Part shown: one piece after another, positions 50,001 through 63,614 of the stretch
How the letters are laid out: every line of letters begins with the position of its first letter
How positions within the stretch are numbered: position 1 is the stretch's first letter
Origin: Cinclus cinclus
Lineage: Eukaryota; Chordata; Aves; Passeriformes; Cinclidae
Direction: 5' to 3'
Length of the DNA: 64,000 nucleotides
Assembly: GCF_963662255.1 (NCBI RefSeq)
Contig: NW_026912152.1
Coordinates: forward strand, 1-64,000
Notes under the pieces: model-generated
The model's database searches: none
Told to the model about the DNA's origin: nothing
What the model saw: only the letters and a program-made list of their open reading frames with translations
Position numbers and translations under genes: made by a program

Positions 50001-53000
50001 CTTCCCGTGGCGCTGATTTCAGCCTGGCCAAATACTAGCGCTCCGGAGAGCTGTCTCGCAGACAATAATGTCCCGGCATAGAAATTTGTCCTGCAATGTT
50101 CCCTCCTCTTTTCCCACACTGTGTTGCTCTGATGAATGCCTTGAGCATGGAACGACTTAAGGCAGCAAGTATTCCTCGCCGGCCACCTCTCGCTGTGCAA
50201 GAGGTACGCCGTGGACCCTGTGAACGCTGCCAAGCAAAAAGCAGAGCCGTGACCATAAAAGCGAGGAGAGAGCATGCACGAAGCACACTAGTTCTGTCTA
50301 GTGCTTTCCGTGCAGAGAGGCGGCAAAGCTGAATGCCGTGTCCGAGCTTGACAACTCGCTGGAGCACAGAAAGCCAAGAATGAAGAGGCGGAACACAGCC
50401 TTGGTTTCAGCAGCTTCCGGGACTGCAAAAGTTCACCAATAGCTCTGTCAAAGCAGAACTCGGCTGCGAATGCTCTCGCAGCTTGGGAAAGTTAGGCGCA
50501 GCTGTTGACCAGCTCTGCCCGTGGCCACAGGCTGCTTCTTCCACCTTTCACTGGGGCAGAGCTTTTGCGGAACAGAGACGGCATTCTTCCAGTGCGTGTT
50601 CTCCAAGGAGCTGTGAAACAGAGCCTAGCACGCTGTCTCGCTGATACTGGCTTTCGGCAAGCAAGCGTGCCGCACCGCCTACATTCTGCACTCTGGCAGC
50701 CTAGTTGCCAGCTTTCGACAGGTGCTGTCCTAGCAAGGAAGCTCAGGCAGTCAAAGCCGGCGCAGGGCGGCACCTTTCTGCTTTGCCCGCCTAAGCGGCG
50801 TCACACTCCCAAGGATACTGTGTCCTTTCCCTCTGCACTGCGTCTGCCGACGTGCTCTCTGCATCTCGGAGCATAACGGCAAAGGACAACGTTTTGCACG
50901 GCAGGGTAGAAATGGCATTGCTAGCAGGAAAGCTAGATGCCTTGGAACTGCCCGCTTACCCCTTGCCACTCACTTCAGGCTCGTACGCTGAGCAGAACAG
51001 CCTGTTGTTCCTGAAGCTTCGCTGGCTGTCGTTCGTGCCCAGACGCGATTTCCTTCCCAAGGAGGCGAAGCGCCCTCTACTTCTCGCACCGAGCGCGCTG
51101 CTCCTGGCTTTCGCCTCTGCCGCAACGAGCTCGCTACGCGCACTTTTCTTCTCAACCCTGGGTGCCCTTGCCTTCTGCCTTTCTTGTCTCGTGAATGGAG
51201 ACGGAAAGCTTCTCGGCTAGAACTCGCCTAGAACAACTGCGGCTGCACATTGAGCTGGCCCGGAACGCCCTGCTGAAACTTGCCTTCTGGCACCACATTC
51301 ACGGGGCAGCCGTCTTTCTTCGGCCACCTGCCAAGCGGCCCCATATCGCCGCGCTCGTTGCACTCCGCTTGTCAGATTGGCTTCCCGTGGCGCTGATTTC
51401 AGCCTGGCCAAATACTAGCGCTCCGGAGAGCTGTCTCGCAGACAATAATGTCCCGGCATAGAAATTTGTCCTGCAATGTTCCCTCCTCTTTTCCCACACT
51501 GTGTTGCTCTGATGAATGCCTTGAGCATGGAACGACTTAAGGCAGCAAGTATTCCTCGCCGGCCACCTCTCGCTGTGCAAGAGGTACGCCGTGGACCCTG
51601 TGAACGCTGCCAAGCAAAAAGCAGAGCCGTGACCATAAAAGCGAGGAGAGAGCATGCACGAAGCACACTAGTTCTGTCTAGTGCTTTCCGTGCAGAGAGG
51701 CGGCAAAGCTGAATGCCGTGTCCGAGCTTGACAACTCGCTGGAGCACAGAAAGCCAAGAATGAAGAGGCGGAACACAGCCTTGGTTTCAGCAGCTTCCGG
51801 GACTGCAAAAGTTCACCAATAGCTCTGTCAAAGCAGAACTCGGCTGCGAATGCTCTCGCAGCTTGGGAAAGTTAGGCGCAGCTGTTGACCAGCTCTGCCC
51901 GTGGCCACAGGCTGCTTCTTCCACCTTTCACTGGGGCAGAGCTTTTGCGGAACAGAGACGGCATTCTTCCAGTGCGTGTTCTCCAAGGAGCTGTGAAACA
52001 GAGCCTAGCACGCTGTCTCGCTGATACTGGCTTTCGGCAAGCAAGCGTGCCGCACCGCCTACATTCTGCACTCTGGCAGCCTAGTTGCCAGCTTTCGACA
52101 GGTGCTGTCCTAGCAAGGAAGCTCAGGCAGTCAAAGCCGGCGCAGGGCGGCACCTTTCTGCTTTGCCCGCCTAAGCGGCGTCACACTCCCAAGGATACTG
52201 TGTCCTTTCCCTCTGCACTGCGTCTGCCGACGTGCTCTCTGCATCTCGGAGCATAACGGCAAAGGACAACGTTTTGCACGGCAGGGTAGAAATGGCATTG
52301 CTAGCAGGAAAGCTAGATGCCTTGGAACTGCCCGCTTACCCCTTGCCACTCACTTCAGGCTCGTACGCTGAGCAGAACAGCCTGTTGTTCCTGAAGCTTC
52401 GCTGGCTGTCGTTCGTGCCCAGACGCGATTTCCTTCCCAAGGAGGCGAAGCGCCCTCTACTTCTCGCACCGAGCGCGCTGCTCCTGGCTTTCGCCTCTGC
52501 CGCAACGAGCTCGCTACGCGCACTTTTCTTCTCAACCCTGGGTGCCCTTGCCTTCTGCCTTTCTTGTCTCGTGAATGGAGACGGAAAGCTTCTCGGCTAG
52601 AACTCGCCTAGAACAACTGCGGCTGCACATTGAGCTGGCCCGGAACGCCCTGCTGAAACTTGCCTTCTGGCACCACATTCACGGGGCAGCCGTCTTTCTT
52701 CGGCCACCTGCCAAGCGGCCCCATATCGCCGCGCTCGTTGCACTCCGCTTGTCAGATTGGCTTCCCGTGGCGCTGATTTCAGCCTGGCCAAATACTAGCG
52801 CTCCGGAGAGCTGTCTCGCAGACAATAATGTCCCGGCATAGAAATTTGTCCTGCAATGTTCCCTCCTCTTTTCCCACACTGTGTTGCTCTGATGAATGCC
52901 TTGAGCATGGAACGACTTAAGGCAGCAAGTATTCCTCGCCGGCCACCTCTCGCTGTGCAAGAGGTACGCCGTGGACCCTGTGAACGCTGCCAAGCAAAAA

Positions 53001-56000
53001 GCAGAGCCGTGACCATAAAAGCGAGGAGAGAGCATGCACGAAGCACACTAGTTCTGTCTAGTGCTTTCCGTGCAGAGAGGCGGCAAAGCTGAATGCCGTG
53101 TCCGAGCTTGACAACTCGCTGGAGCACAGAAAGCCAAGAATGAAGAGGCGGAACACAGCCTTGGTTTCAGCAGCTTCCGGGACTGCAAAAGTTCACCAAT
53201 AGCTCTGTCAAAGCAGAACTCGGCTGCGAATGCTCTCGCAGCTTGGGAAAGTTAGGCGCAGCTGTTGACCAGCTCTGCCCGTGGCCACAGGCTGCTTCTT
53301 CCACCTTTCACTGGGGCAGAGCTTTTGCGGAACAGAGACGGCATTCTTCCAGTGCGTGTTCTCCAAGGAGCTGTGAAACAGAGCCTAGCACGCTGTCTCG
53401 CTGATACTGGCTTTCGGCAAGCAAGCGTGCCGCACCGCCTACATTCTGCACTCTGGCAGCCTAGTTGCCAGCTTTCGACAGGTGCTGTCCTAGCAAGGAA
53501 GCTCAGGCAGTCAAAGCCGGCGCAGGGCGGCACCTTTCTGCTTTGCCCGCCTAAGCGGCGTCACACTCCCAAGGATACTGTGTCCTTTCCCTCTGCACTG
53601 CGTCTGCCGACGTGCTCTCTGCATCTCGGAGCATAACGGCAAAGGACAACGTTTTGCACGGCAGGGTAGAAATGGCATTGCTAGCAGGAAAGCTAGATGC
53701 CTTGGAACTGCCCGCTTACCCCTTGCCACTCACTTCAGGCTCGTACGCTGAGCAGAACAGCCTGTTGTTCCTGAAGCTTCGCTGGCTGTCGTTCGTGCCC
53801 AGACGCGATTTCCTTCCCAAGGAGGCGAAGCGCCCTCTACTTCTCGCACCGAGCGCGCTGCTCCTGGCTTTCGCCTCTGCCGCAACGAGCTCGCTACGCG
53901 CACTTTTCTTCTCAACCCTGGGTGCCCTTGCCTTCTGCCTTTCTTGTCTCGTGAATGGAGACGGAAAGCTTCTCGGCTAGAACTCGCCTAGAACAACTGC
54001 GGCTGCACATTGAGCTGGCCCGGAACGCCCTGCTGAAACTTGCCTTCTGGCACCACATTCACGGGGCAGCCGTCTTTCTTCGGCCACCTGCCAAGCGGCC
54101 CCATATCGCCGCGCTCGTTGCACTCCGCTTGTCAGATTGGCTTCCCGTGGCGCTGATTTCAGCCTGGCCAAATACTAGCGCTCCGGAGAGCTGTCTCGCA
54201 GACAATAATGTCCCGGCATAGAAATTTGTCCTGCAATGTTCCCTCCTCTTTTCCCACACTGTGTTGCTCTGATGAATGCCTTGAGCATGGAACGACTTAA
54301 GGCAGCAAGTATTCCTCGCCGGCCACCTCTCGCTGTGCAAGAGGTACGCCGTGGACCCTGTGAACGCTGCCAAGCAAAAAGCAGAGCCGTGACCATAAAA
54401 GCGAGGAGAGAGCATGCACGAAGCACACTAGTTCTGTCTAGTGCTTTCCGTGCAGAGAGGCGGCAAAGCTGAATGCCGTGTCCGAGCTTGACAACTCGCT
54501 GGAGCACAGAAAGCCAAGAATGAAGAGGCGGAACACAGCCTTGGTTTCAGCAGCTTCCGGGACTGCAAAAGTTCACCAATAGCTCTGTCAAAGCAGAACT
54601 CGGCTGCGAATGCTCTCGCAGCTTGGGAAAGTTAGGCGCAGCTGTTGACCAGCTCTGCCCGTGGCCACAGGCTGCTTCTTCCACCTTTCACTGGGGCAGA
54701 GCTTTTGCGGAACAGAGACGGCATTCTTCCAGTGCGTGTTCTCCAAGGAGCTGTGAAACAGAGCCTAGCACGCTGTCTCGCTGATACTGGCTTTCGGCAA
54801 GCAAGCGTGCCGCACCGCCTACATTCTGCACTCTGGCAGCCTAGTTGCCAGCTTTCGACAGGTGCTGTCCTAGCAAGGAAGCTCAGGCAGTCAAAGCCGG
54901 CGCAGGGCGGCACCTTTCTGCTTTGCCCGCCTAAGCGGCGTCACACTCCCAAGGATACTGTGTCCTTTCCCTCTGCACTGCGTCTGCCGACGTGCTCTCT
55001 GCATCTCGGAGCATAACGGCAAAGGACAACGTTTTGCACGGCAGGGTAGAAATGGCATTGCTAGCAGGAAAGCTAGATGCCTTGGAACTGCCCGCTTACC
55101 CCTTGCCACTCACTTCAGGCTCGTACGCTGAGCAGAACAGCCTGTTGTTCCTGAAGCTTCGCTGGCTGTCGTTCGTGCCCAGACGCGATTTCCTTCCCAA
55201 GGAGGCGAAGCGCCCTCTACTTCTCGCACCGAGCGCGCTGCTCCTGGCTTTCGCCTCTGCCGCAACGAGCTCGCTACGCGCACTTTTCTTCTCAACCCTG
55301 GGTGCCCTTGCCTTCTGCCTTTCTTGTCTCGTGAATGGAGACGGAAAGCTTCTCGGCTAGAACTCGCCTAGAACAACTGCGGCTGCACATTGAGCTGGCC
55401 CGGAACGCCCTGCTGAAACTTGCCTTCTGGCACCACATTCACGGGGCAGCCGTCTTTCTTCGGCCACCTGCCAAGCGGCCCCATATCGCCGCGCTCGTTG
55501 CACTCCGCTTGTCAGATTGGCTTCCCGTGGCGCTGATTTCAGCCTGGCCAAATACTAGCGCTCCGGAGAGCTGTCTCGCAGACAATAATGTCCCGGCATA
55601 GAAATTTGTCCTGCAATGTTCCCTCCTCTTTTCCCACACTGTGTTGCTCTGATGAATGCCTTGAGCATGGAACGACTTAAGGCAGCAAGTATTCCTCGCC
55701 GGCCACCTCTCGCTGTGCAAGAGGTACGCCGTGGACCCTGTGAACGCTGCCAAGCAAAAAGCAGAGCCGTGACCATAAAAGCGAGGAGAGAGCATGCACG
55801 AAGCACACTAGTTCTGTCTAGTGCTTTCCGTGCAGAGAGGCGGCAAAGCTGAATGCCGTGTCCGAGCTTGACAACTCGCTGGAGCACAGAAAGCCAAGAA
55901 TGAAGAGGCGGAACACAGCCTTGGTTTCAGCAGCTTCCGGGACTGCAAAAGTTCACCAATAGCTCTGTCAAAGCAGAACTCGGCTGCGAATGCTCTCGCA

Positions 56001-56714
56001 GCTTGGGAAAGTTAGGCGCAGCTGTTGACCAGCTCTGCCCGTGGCCACAGGCTGCTTCTTCCACCTTTCACTGGGGCAGAGCTTTTGCGGAACAGAGACG
56101 GCATTCTTCCAGTGCGTGTTCTCCAAGGAGCTGTGAAACAGAGCCTAGCACGCTGTCTCGCTGATACTGGCTTTCGGCAAGCAAGCGTGCCGCACCGCCT
56201 ACATTCTGCACTCTGGCAGCCTAGTTGCCAGCTTTCGACAGGTGCTGTCCTAGCAAGGAAGCTCAGGCAGTCAAAGCCGGCGCAGGGCGGCACCTTTCTG
56301 CTTTGCCCGCCTAAGCGGCGTCACACTCCCAAGGATACTGTGTCCTTTCCCTCTGCACTGCGTCTGCCGACGTGCTCTCTGCATCTCGGAGCATAACGGC
56401 AAAGGACAACGTTTTGCACGGCAGGGTAGAAATGGCATTGCTAGCAGGAAAGCTAGATGCCTTGGAACTGCCCGCTTACCCCTTGCCACTCACTTCAGGC
56501 TCGTACGCTGAGCAGAACAGCCTGTTGTTCCTGAAGCTTCGCTGGCTGTCGTTCGTGCCCAGACGCGATTTCCTTCCCAAGGAGGCGAAGCGCCCTCTAC
56601 TTCTCGCACCGAGCGCGCTGCTCCTGGCTTTCGCCTCTGCCGCAACGAGCTCGCTACGCGCACTTTTCTTCTCAACCCTGGGTGCCCTTGCCTTCTGCCT
56701 TTCTTGTCTCGTGA
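47055..56714 (+). repeat. Seven consecutive consensus satellite units (35-41)
   Basis: Units starting at 47055, 48435, 49815, 51195, 52575, 53955 and 55335 are identical by eye. This is the longest variant-free run in the window. Confidence 0.93.
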
Positions 56715-58094
56715 ATGGAGACGGAAAGCTTCTCGGCTAGAACTCGCCTAGAACAACTGCGGCTGCACATTGAGCTGGCCCGGAACGCCCTGCTGAAACT
56801 TGCCTTCTGGCACCACATTCACGGGGCAGCCGTCTTTCTTCGGCCACCTGCCAAGCGGCCCCATATCGCCGCGCTCGTTGCACTCCGCTTGTCAGATTGG
56901 CTTCCCGTGGCGCTGATTTCAGCCTGGCCAAATACTAGCGCTCCGGAGAGCTGTCTCGCAGACAATAATGTCCCGGCATAGAAATTTGTCCTGCAATGTT
57001 CCCTCCTCTTTTCCCACACTGTGTTGCTCTGATGAATGCCTTGAGCATGGAACGACTTAAGCCAGCAAGTATTCCTCGCCGGCCACCTCTCGCTGTGCAA
57101 GAGGTACGCCGTGGACCCTGTGAACGCTGCCAAGCAAAAAGCAGAGCCGTGACCATAAAAGCGAGGAGAGAGCATGCACGAAGCACACTAGTTCTGTCTA
57201 GTGCTTTCCGTGCAGAGAGGCGGCAAAGCTGAATGCCGTGTCCGAGCTTGACAACTCGCTGGAGCACAGAAAGCCAAGAATGAAGAGGCGGAACACAGCC
57301 TTGGTTTCAGCAGCTTCCGGGACTGCAAAAGTTCACCAATAGCTCTGTCAAAGCAGAACTCGGCTGCGAATGCTCTCGCAGCTTGGGAAAGTTAGGCGCA
57401 GCTGTTGACCAGCTCTGCCCGTGGCCACAGGCTGCTTCTTCCACCTTTCACTGGGGCAGAGCTTTTGCGGAACAGAGACGGCATTCTTCCAGTGCGTGTT
57501 CTCCAAGGAGCTGTGAAACAGAGCCTAGCACGCTGTCTCGCTGATACTGGCTTTCGGCAAGCAAGCGTGCCGCACCGCCTACATTCTGCACTCTGGCAGC
57601 CTAGTTGCCAGCTTTCGACAGGTGCTGTCCTAGCAAGGAAGCTCAGGCAGTCAAAGCCGGCGCAGGGCGGCACCTTTCTGCTTTGCCCGCCTAAGCGGCG
57701 TCACACTCCCAAGGATACTGTGTCCTTTCCCTCTGCACTGCGTCTGCCGACGTGCTCTCTGCATCTCGGAGCATAACGGCAAAGGACAACGTTTTGCACG
57801 GCAGGGTAGAAATGGCATTGCTAGCAGGAAAGCTAGATGCCTTGGAACTGCCCGCTTACCCCTTGCCACTCACTTCAGGCTCGTACGCTGAGCAGAACAG
57901 CCTGTTGTTCCTGAAGCTTCGCTGGCTGTCGTTCGTGCCCAGACGCGATTTCCTTCCCAAGGAGGCGAAGCGCCCTCTACTTCTCGCACCGAGCGCGCTG
58001 CTCCTGGCTTTCGCCTCTGCCGCAACGAGCTCGCTACGCGCACTTTTCTTCTCAACCCTGGGTGCCCTTGCCTTCTGCCTTTCTTGTCTCGTGA
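56715..58094 (+). repeat. Satellite unit 42, 348C variant
   Basis: G to C at 57062. Otherwise consensus. Confidence 0.95.
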
Positions 58095-59474
58095 ATGGAG
58101 ACGGAAAGCTTCTCGGCTAGAACTCGCCTAGAACAACTGCGGCTGCACATTGAGCTGGCCCGGAACGCCCTGCTGAAACTTGCCTTCTGGCACCACATTC
58201 ACGGGGCAGCCGTCTTTCTTCGGCCACCTGCCAAGCGGCCCCATATCGCCGCGCTCGTTGCACTCCGCTTGTCAGATTGGCTTCCCGTGGCGCTGATTTC
58301 AGCCTGGCCAAATACTAGCGCTCCGGAGAGCTGTCTCGCAGACAATAATGTCCCGGCATAGAAATTTGTCCTGCAATGTTCCCTCCTCTTTTCCCACACT
58401 GTGTTGCTCTGATGAATGCCTTGAGCATGGAACGACTTAAGGCAGCAAGTATTCCTCGCCGGCCACCTCTCGCTGTGCAAGAGGTACGCCGTGGACCCTG
58501 TGAACGCTGCCAAGCAAAAAGCAGAGCCGTGACCATAAAAGCGAGGAGAGAGCATGCACGAAGCACACTAGTTCTGTCTAGTGCTTTCCGTGCAGAGAGG
58601 CGGCAAAGCTGAATGCCGTGTCCGAGCTTGACAACTCGCTGGAGCACAGAAAGCCAAGAATGAAGAGGCGGAACACAGCCTTGGTTTCAGCAGCTTCCGG
58701 GACTGCAAAAGTTCACCAATAGCTCTGTCAAAGCAGAACTCGGCTGCGAATGCTCTCGCAGCTTGGGAAAGTTAGGCGCAGCTGTTGACCAGCTCTGCCC
58801 GTGGCCACAGGCTGCTTCTTCCACCTTTCACTGGGGCAGAGCTTTTGCGGAACAGAGACGGCATTCTTCCAGTGCGTGTTCTCCAAGGAGCTGTGAAACA
58901 GAGCCTAGCACGCTGTCTCGCTGATACTGGCTTTCGGCAAGCAAGCGTGCCGCACCGCCTACATTCTGCACTCTGGCAGCCTAGTTGCCAGCTTTCGACA
59001 GGTGCTGTCCTAGCAAGGAAGCTCAGGCAGTCAAAGCCGGCGCAGGGCGGCACCTTTCTGCTTTGCCCGCCTAAGCGGCGTCACACTCCCAAGGATACTG
59101 TGTCCTTTCCCTCTGCACTGCGTCTGCCGACGTGCTCTCTGCATCTCGGAGCATAACGGCAAAGGACAACGTTTTGCACGGCAGGGTAGAAATGGCATTG
59201 CTAGCAGGAAAGCTAGATGCCTTGGAACTGCCCGCTTACCCCTTGCCACTCACTTCAGGCTCGTACGCTGAGCAGAACAGCCTGTTGTTCCTGAAGCTTC
59301 GCTGGCTGTCGTTCGTGCCCAGACGCGATTTCCTTCCCAAGGAGGCGAAGCGCCCTCTACTTCTCGCACCGAGCGCGCTGCTCCTGGCTTTCGCCTCTGC
59401 CGCAACGAGCTCGCTACGCGCACTTTTCTTCTCAACCCTGGGTGCCCTTGCCTTCTGCCTTTCTTGTCTCGTGA
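58095..59474 (+). repeat. Consensus satellite unit 43
   Basis: No differences from the majority sequence were seen. Confidence 0.95.
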
Positions 59475-60854
59475 ATGGAGACGGAAAGCTTCTCGGCTAG
59501 AACTCGCCTAGAACAACTGCGGCTGCACATTGAGCTGGCCCGGAACGCCCTGCTGAAACTTGCCTTCTGGCACCACATTCACGGGGCAGCCGTCTTTCTT
59601 CGGCCACCTGCCAAGCGGCCCCATATCGCCGCGCTCGTTGCACTCCGCTTGTCAGATTGGCTTCCCGTGGCGCTGATTTCAGCCTGGCCAAATACTAGCG
59701 CTCCGGAGAGCTGTCTCGCAGACAATAATGTCCCGGCATAGAAATTTGTCCTGCAATGTTCCCTCCTCTTTTCCCACACTGTGTTGCTCTGATGAATGCC
59801 TTGAGCATGGAACGACTTAAGCCAGCAAGTATTCCTCGCCGGCCACCTCTCGCTGTGCAAGAGGTACGCCGTGGACCCTGTGAACGCTGCCAAGCAAAAA
59901 GCAGAGCCGTGACCATAAAAGCGAGGAGAGAGCATGCACGAAGCACACTAGTTCTGTCTAGTGCTTTCCGTGCAGAGAGGCGGCAAAGCTGAATGCCGTG
60001 TCCGAGCTTGACAACTCGCTGGAGCACAGAAAGCCAAGAATGAAGAGGCGGAACACAGCCTTGGTTTCAGCAGCTTCCGGGACTGCAAAAGTTCACCAAT
60101 AGCTCTGTCAAAGCAGAACTCGGCTGCGAATGCTCTCGCAGCTTGGGAAAGTTAGGCGCAGCTGTTGACCAGCTCTGCCCGTGGCCACAGGCTGCTTCTT
60201 CCACCTTTCACTGGGGCAGAGCTTTTGCGGAACAGAGACGGCATTCTTCCAGTGCGTGTTCTCCAAGGAGCTGTGAAACAGAGCCTAGCACGCTGTCTCG
60301 CTGATATTGGCTTTCGGCAAGCAAGCGTGCCGCACCGCCTACATTCTGCACTCTGGCAGCCTAGTTGCCAGCTTTCGACAGGTGCTGTCCTAGCAAGGAA
60401 GCTCAGGCAGTCAAAGCCGGCGCAGGGCGGCACCTTTCTGCTTTGCCCGCCTAAGCGGCGTCACACTCCCAAGGATACTGTGTCCTTTCCCTCTGCACTG
60501 CGTCTGCCGACGTGCTCTCTGCATCTCGGAGCATAACGGCAAAGGACAACGTTTTGCACGGCAGGGTAGAAATGGCATTGCTAGCAGGAAAGCTAGATGC
60601 CTTGGAACTGCCCGCTTACCCCTTGCCACTCACTTCAGGCTCGTACGCTGAGCAGAACAGCCTGTTGTTCCTGAAGCTTCGCTGGCTGTCGTTCGTGCCC
60701 AGACGCGATTTCCTTCCCAAGGAGGCGAAGCGCCCTCTACTTCTCGCACCGAGCGCGCTGCTCCTGGCTTTCGCCTCTGCCGCAACGAGCTCGCTACGCG
60801 CACTTTTCTTCTCAACCCTGGGTGCCCTTGCCTTCTGCCTTTCTTGTCTCGTGA
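59475..60854 (+). repeat. Satellite unit 44, 348C plus private 833T
   Basis: G to C at 59822 (shared variant) and C to T at 60307 (private, not in a CpG). Confidence 0.95.
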
Positions 60855-62234
60855 ATGGAGACGGAAAGCTTCTCGGCTAGAACTCGCCTAGAACAACTGC
60901 GGCTGCACATTGAGCTGGCCCGGAACGCCCTGCTGAAACTTGCCTTCTGGCACCACATTCACGGGGCAGCCGTCTTTCTTCGGCCACCTGCCAAGCGGCC
61001 CCATATCGCCGCGCTCGTTGCACTCCGCTTGTCAGATTGGCTTCCCGTGGCGCTGATTTCAGCCTGGCCAAATACTAGCGCTCCGGAGAGCTGTCTCGCA
61101 GACAATAATGTCCCGGCATAGAAATTTGTCCTGCAATGTTCCCTCCTCTTTTCCCACACTGTGTTGCTCTGATGAATGCCTTGAGCATGGAACGACTTAA
61201 GGCAGCAAGTATTCCTCGCCGGCCACCTCTCGCTGTGCAAGAGGTACGCCGTGGACCCTGTGAACGCTGCCAAGCAAAAAGCAGAGCCGTGACCATAAAA
61301 GCGAGGAGAGAGCATGCACGAAGCACACTAGTTCTGTCTAGTGCTTTCCGTGCAGAGAGGCGGCAAAGCTGAATGCCGTGTCCGAGCTTGACAACTCGCT
61401 GGAGCACAGAAAGCCAAGAATGAAGAGGCGGAACACAGCCTTGGTTTCAGCAGCTTCCGGGACTGCAAAAGTTCACCAATAGCTCTGTCAAAGCAGAACT
61501 CGGCTGCGAATGCTCTCGCAGCTTGGGAAAGTTAGGCGCAGCTGTTGACCAGCTCTGCCCGTGGCCACAGGCTGCTTCTTCCACCTTTCACTGGGGCAGA
61601 GCTTTTGCGGAACAGAGACGGCATTCTTCCAGTGCGTGTTCTCCAAGGAGCTGTGAAACAGAGCCTAGCACGCTGTCTCGCTGATACTGGCTTTCGGCAA
61701 GCAAGCGTGCCGCACCGCCTACATTCTGCACTCTGGCAGCCTAGTTGCCAGCTTTCGACAGGTGCTGTCCTAGCAAGGAAGCTCAGGCAGTCAAAGCCGG
61801 CGCAGGGCGGCACCTTTCTGCTTTGCCCGCCTAAGCGGCGTCACACTCCCAAGGATACTGTGTCCTTTCCCTCTGCACTGCGTCTGCCGACGTGCTCTCT
61901 GCATCTCGGAGCATAACGGCAAAGGACAACGTTTTGCACGGCAGGGTAGAAATGGCATTGCTAGCAGGAAAGCTAGATGCCTTGGAACTGCCCGCTTACC
62001 CCTTGCCACTCACTTCAGGCTCGTACGCTGAGCAGAACAGCCTGTTGTTCCTGAAGCTTCGCTGGCTGTCGTTCGTGCCCAGACGCGATTTCCTTCCCAA
62101 GGAGGCGAAGCGCCCTCTACTTCTCGCACCGAGCGCGCTGCTCCTGGCTTTCGCCTCTGCCGCAACGAGCTCGCTACGCGCACTTTTCTTCTCAACCCTG
62201 GGTGCCCTTGCCTTCTGCCTTTCTTGTCTCGTGA
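60855..62234 (+). repeat. Consensus satellite unit 45
   Basis: No differences from the majority sequence were seen. Confidence 0.95.
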
Positions 62235-63614
62235 ATGGAGACGGAAAGCTTCTCGGCTAGAACTCGCCTAGAACAACTGCGGCTGCACATTGAGCTGGCC
62301 CGGAACGCCCTGCTGAAACTTGCCTTCTGGCACCACATTCACGGGGCAGCCGTCTTTCTTCGGCCACCTGCCAAGCGGCCCCATATCGCCGCGCTCGTTG
62401 CACTCCGCTTGTCAGATTGGCTTCCCGTGGCGCTGATTTCAGCCTGGCCAAATACTGGCGCTCCGGAGAGCTGTCTCGCAGACAATAATGTCCCGGCATA
62501 GAAATTTGTCCTGCAATGTTCCCTCCTCTTTTCCCACACTGTGTTGCTCTGATGAATGCCTTGAGCATGGAACGACTTAAGGCAGCAAGTATTCCTCGCC
62601 GGCCACCTCTCGCTGTGCAAGAGGTACGCCGTGGACCCTGTGAACGCTGCCAAGCAAAAAGCAGAGCCGTGACCATAAAAGCGAGGAGAGAGCATGCACG
62701 AAGCACACTAGTTCTGTCTAGTGCTTTCCGTGCAGAGAGGCGGCAAAGCTGAATGCCGTGTCCGAGCTTGACAACTCGCTGGAGCACAGAAAGCCAAGAA
62801 TGAAGAGGCGGAACACAGCCTTGGTTTCAGCAGCTTCCGGGACTGCAAAAGTTCACCAATAGCTCTGTCAAAGCAGAACTCGGCTGCGAATGCTCTCGCA
62901 GCTTGGGAAAGTTAGGCGCAGCTGTTGACCAGCTCTGCCCGTGGCCACAGGCTGCTTCTTCCACCTTTCACTGGGGCAGAGCTTTTGCGGAACAGAGACG
63001 GCATTCTTCCAGTGCGTGTTCTCCAAGGAGCTGTGAAACAGAGCCTAGCACGCTGTCTCGCTGATACTGGCTTTCGGCAAGCAAGCGTGCCGCACCGCCT
63101 ACATTCTGCACTCTGGCAGCCTAGTTGCCAGCTTTCGACAGGTGCTGTCCTAGCAAGGAAGCTCAGGCAGTCAAAGCCGGCGCAGGGCGGCACCTTTCTG
63201 CTTTGCCCGCCTAAGCGGCGTCACACTCCCAAGGATACTGTGTCCTTTCCCTCTGCACTGCGTCTGCCGACGTGCTCTCTGCATCTCGGAGCATAACGGC
63301 AAAGGACAACGTTTTGCACGGCAGGGTAGAAATGGCATTGCTAGCAGGAAAGCTAGATGCCTTGGAACTGCCCGCTTACCCCTTGCCACTCACTTCAGGC
63401 TCGTACGCTGAGCAGAACAGCCTGTTGTTCCTGAAGCTTCGCTGGCTGTCGTTCGTGCCCAGACGCGATTTCCTTCCCAAGGAGGCGAAGCGCCCTCTAC
63501 TTCTCGCACCGAGCGCGCTGCTCCTGGCTTTCGCCTCTGCCGCAACGAGCTCGCTACGCGCACTTTTCTTCTCAACCCTGGGTGCCCTTGCCTTCTGCCT
63601 TTCTTGTCTCGTGA
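62235..63614 (+). repeat. Satellite unit 46 with private 223G
   Basis: A to G at 62457. The change removes a minus-strand stop codon and so opens a longer chance reading frame there. Otherwise consensus. Confidence 0.95.

Noticed and set aside
62257..62787. 176-codon minus-strand open frame
   Set aside because: It is created by the single A to G change at 62457 that removes a stop codon in one unit and is absent from all other copies.
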